NCBI RefSeq assembly: GCF_012844305.1
Contig: NZ_JABANE010000041.1
Span: 1-64,000, forward strand
DNA length: 64,000 nucleotides
Source: Flammeovirga aprica JL-4
GTDB lineage: Bacteria; Bacteroidota; Bacteroidia; Cytophagales; Flammeovirgaceae
Direction: 5' to 3'
Made by a program: the position numbers and the translations under genes. The notes under the pieces were generated by a model. That model searched no databases, was not told the origin of the DNA, and saw nothing but the letters and a program-made list of their open reading frames with translations. This document shows, piece by piece, positions 62,678 through 64,000 of the stretch (within the stretch, counting starts at the first letter, position 1; each line of letters starts with the position of its first letter).

Positions 62678-63471
62678 TCAATGCCAATAAAATTGTAGGT
62701 GATTATGATATTGTATTGATCACCTTAGATACTTTGAGGTACGATGTCAGTCAACAGCTTTTTGAAAATGGGAAATTACCTCAGCTCCAAAAATATTTAC
62801 CTGCTTCAGGGTGGGAAAAACGACATGCTCCAGGAAGTTTCACTTATGCTTCACATCATGCAATCTTTTCAGGTTTCTTCCCAACTCCTATTGAGGAGCC
62901 AAAGCAAGAACGGTTATTTGCAACTCAGTTTGCAGGAAGTGAAACGTCACTTTCTAACACATTTACTTTTGAGGAAGCTTCTATTATTGAAGGCTTAAAA
63001 GCTAAAAATTATCATACAGCTTGTATTGGAGGTGTTGGCTTTTTCAATAAAAGAACTGCGCTTAGTCGTGTTTTTCCTTCCATGTTTGATGAAAGTCACT
63101 GGGAAGATCGGCTTGGTGTAACATCTCCCTTTTCAACCAAATATCAATTTGAAAAAGCGAGAGAGATTGTTCAACAACATCAGAAAAACCGACTTTTCCT
63201 TTTTATCAATATTTCAGCCATCCATCAGCCTAATTATTTTTATGAAAAAGGTGCTACAAAGGATTCTATTGTATCACATGCCAAAGCATTAGAATACGTG
63301 GACAGTCAATGGAACATTTTAATGGACGCCTTCAAGGATCGACCTACATTGTTTTTACTTATGGGTGATCACGGAACAGCTTATGGAGAAGATGGGTATC
63401 ATGGGCACCGTTTGGCTCATGAAGTAGTTTGGAATGTACCTTATGCTGAATTTTTAATCAACAAAAAATGA
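62674..63471 (+). CDS. STM4013/SEN3800 family hydrolase (alkaline phosphatase superfamily)
   Basis: The 265-residue protein matches the STM4013 family of sulfatase-like hydrolases. The first metal-binding Asp is in DIVLITLDTLRYDVS, a nucleophile Ser or Thr is in HAPGSFTYASHHAIFSG, and further metal ligands are in LLMGDHGTAYGEDGYHGHRLAHE. It has no signal peptide, so it is cytoplasmic, unlike most sulfatases. It overlaps the HAD gene stop and the radical SAM start, both in ATGA. Confidence 0.85.
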   Translation: MINANKIVGDYDIVLITLDTLRYDVSQQLFENGKLPQLQKYLPASGWEKRHAPGSFTYASHHAIFSGFFPTPIEEPKQERLFATQFAGSETSLSNTFTFEEASIIEGLKAKNYHTACIGGVGFFNKRTALSRVFPSMFDESHWEDRLGVTSPFSTKYQFEKAREIVQQHQKNRLFLFINISAIHQPNYFYEKGATKDSIVSHAKALEYVDSQWNILMDAFKDRPTLFLLMGDHGTAYGEDGYHGHRLAHEVVWNVPYAEFLINKK

Positions 63472-64000
63472 ATTTAAACGAATATATCAATCAATCCTAT
63501 TATCACTCTTATGCCTATTCTTACCCCCATAAAATGGCATATAGAACTTTTGATAAGCCACTTACACTAAAGGATGTATGGAAGGAAGAAAGTAAGCGTA
63601 ATGTATTTTTATATCTTCATCTTCCTTTTTGTGAAATGCGCTGTGGGTTCTGCAATTTATTTACAATTGCAAACCCTAAAAGCGATATGCATCAAGCGTT
63701 TCTCAGTGCTTTTTCACGACAAGTTAAAGCGATAAAGGAAGAGCTTGGGGATATACATTTTGCTAACTTTGCATTTGGAGGAGGAACACCTAGCTACCTT
63801 TCTGCTGATGAATTGAACGTTGTCTTATCTACATTAAATTCTTCTCTAGCACTTAATACACATACTGTCAATTCAGCTATTGAGGTTTCGCCTAAAACGA
63901 TCACTTCTGACAAAATACAACTCTTAAAAGAAAATGGTTTTTTCAGAGTGAGTATGGGAGTTCAAAGCTTCATTGAAGAGGAAGTAAAAGCAATGGGCAG
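63468..64000 (+). CDS. STM4012 family radical SAM protein, N-terminal part
   Basis: The open frame runs from ATG 63468 past the end of the window (177 codons seen). It translates as a HemN-like radical SAM enzyme: an N-terminal SYYHSYAYSYPHKMAYR motif, the [4Fe-4S] ligands C55, C59 and C62 in CEMRCGFC, a GGGTP SAM-binding motif near residue 103, and RVSMGVQSF near residue 165. The STM4012 family is uncharacterised, and its coproporphyrinogen-oxidase likeness does not prove that reaction. The start overlaps the preceding stop in ATGA. Confidence 0.87.
   Translation, partial: MNLNEYINQSYYHSYAYSYPHKMAYRTFDKPLTLKDVWKEESKRNVFLYLHLPFCEMRCGFCNLFTIANPKSDMHQAFLSAFSRQVKAIKEELGDIHFANFAFGGGTPSYLSADELNVVLSTLNSSLALNTHTVNSAIEVSPKTITSDKIQLLKENGFFRVSMGVQSFIEEEVKAMG

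Overview
The window is AT-rich chromosomal DNA from a member of the Bacteroidota. The gene content and protein style point to the Cytophagales, with Flammeovirga or a close relative as the best guess. That assignment is an inference from protein style, since no rRNA gene is present. Supporting signs are: several upstream regions with the Bacteroidota promoter form TTG-N19/20-TAnnTTTG; few Shine-Dalgarno sites; a TonB-dependent receptor; a three-gene succinate dehydrogenase with a single large cytochrome b subunit; and many lipoproteins and small outer-membrane barrels. I saw no tRNA, rRNA, CRISPR array, prophage or intact insertion sequence.

Layout. 1-0.9 kb: the C-terminal part of a carotenoid/retinoid-type FAD oxidoreductase whose 5' part is missing. 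1.1-1.9 kb: a small membrane protein and a fragment that looks like the N-terminus of a TonB-dependent receptor. 2.0-7.8 kb: a complete biotin operon, bioB-F-G-C-D-A, tightly overlapped except for a 250-bp fold-back element between bioB and bioF. 8.4-16.5 kb: inositol monophosphatase, lipoproteins, a secreted GH13 amylase, a hydrolase/acetyltransferase pair and asnS. 16.8-21.5 kb: an adaptor, MacB-type permease and TolC-like efflux set without its ATPase, plus a lipoprotein. 21.6-28.2 kb: a DUF3843 protein, a phosphodiesterase lipoprotein, a TonB receptor and small membrane proteins. 28.4-34.7 kb: sdhCAB, ispE and a sodium symporter. 35-44.7 kb: a SUMF1-domain protein, a MoxR ATPase, a 1329-residue repeat lipoprotein with a partner barrel, and two SurA-type chaperones. 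44.9-58.6 kb: mostly housekeeping genes (prfB, an ALDH7 dehydrogenase, pabA/trpG, cvpA, yqeY, pdxJ, htrA, trxB, an M23 peptidase). 57.7-59.3 kb: a DUF1295 membrane protein with a degenerate metallo-beta-lactamase-fold protein.

The most interesting region is the right edge (59.9 kb to the end). It carries an overlapping gene set matching the uncharacterised families named after Salmonella STM4015, STM4014, STM4013 and STM4012: a leucine-rich-repeat-like protein, an ATP-grasp ligase, an alkaline-phosphatase-superfamily hydrolase and a HemN-like radical SAM enzyme. A HAD phosphatase gene is inserted in the series. The arrangement looks like an undescribed biosynthetic or modification pathway, and it continues past the window.

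Other points of note: prfB lacks the usual programmed frameshift; a DeoC-like protein without the expected acidic residue is coupled to pdxJ; and the biotin operon uses BioG rather than BioH. Terminator hairpins were read by eye. Start codons were moved inward wherever the longest reading frame ran into a neighbouring gene, terminator or repeat.
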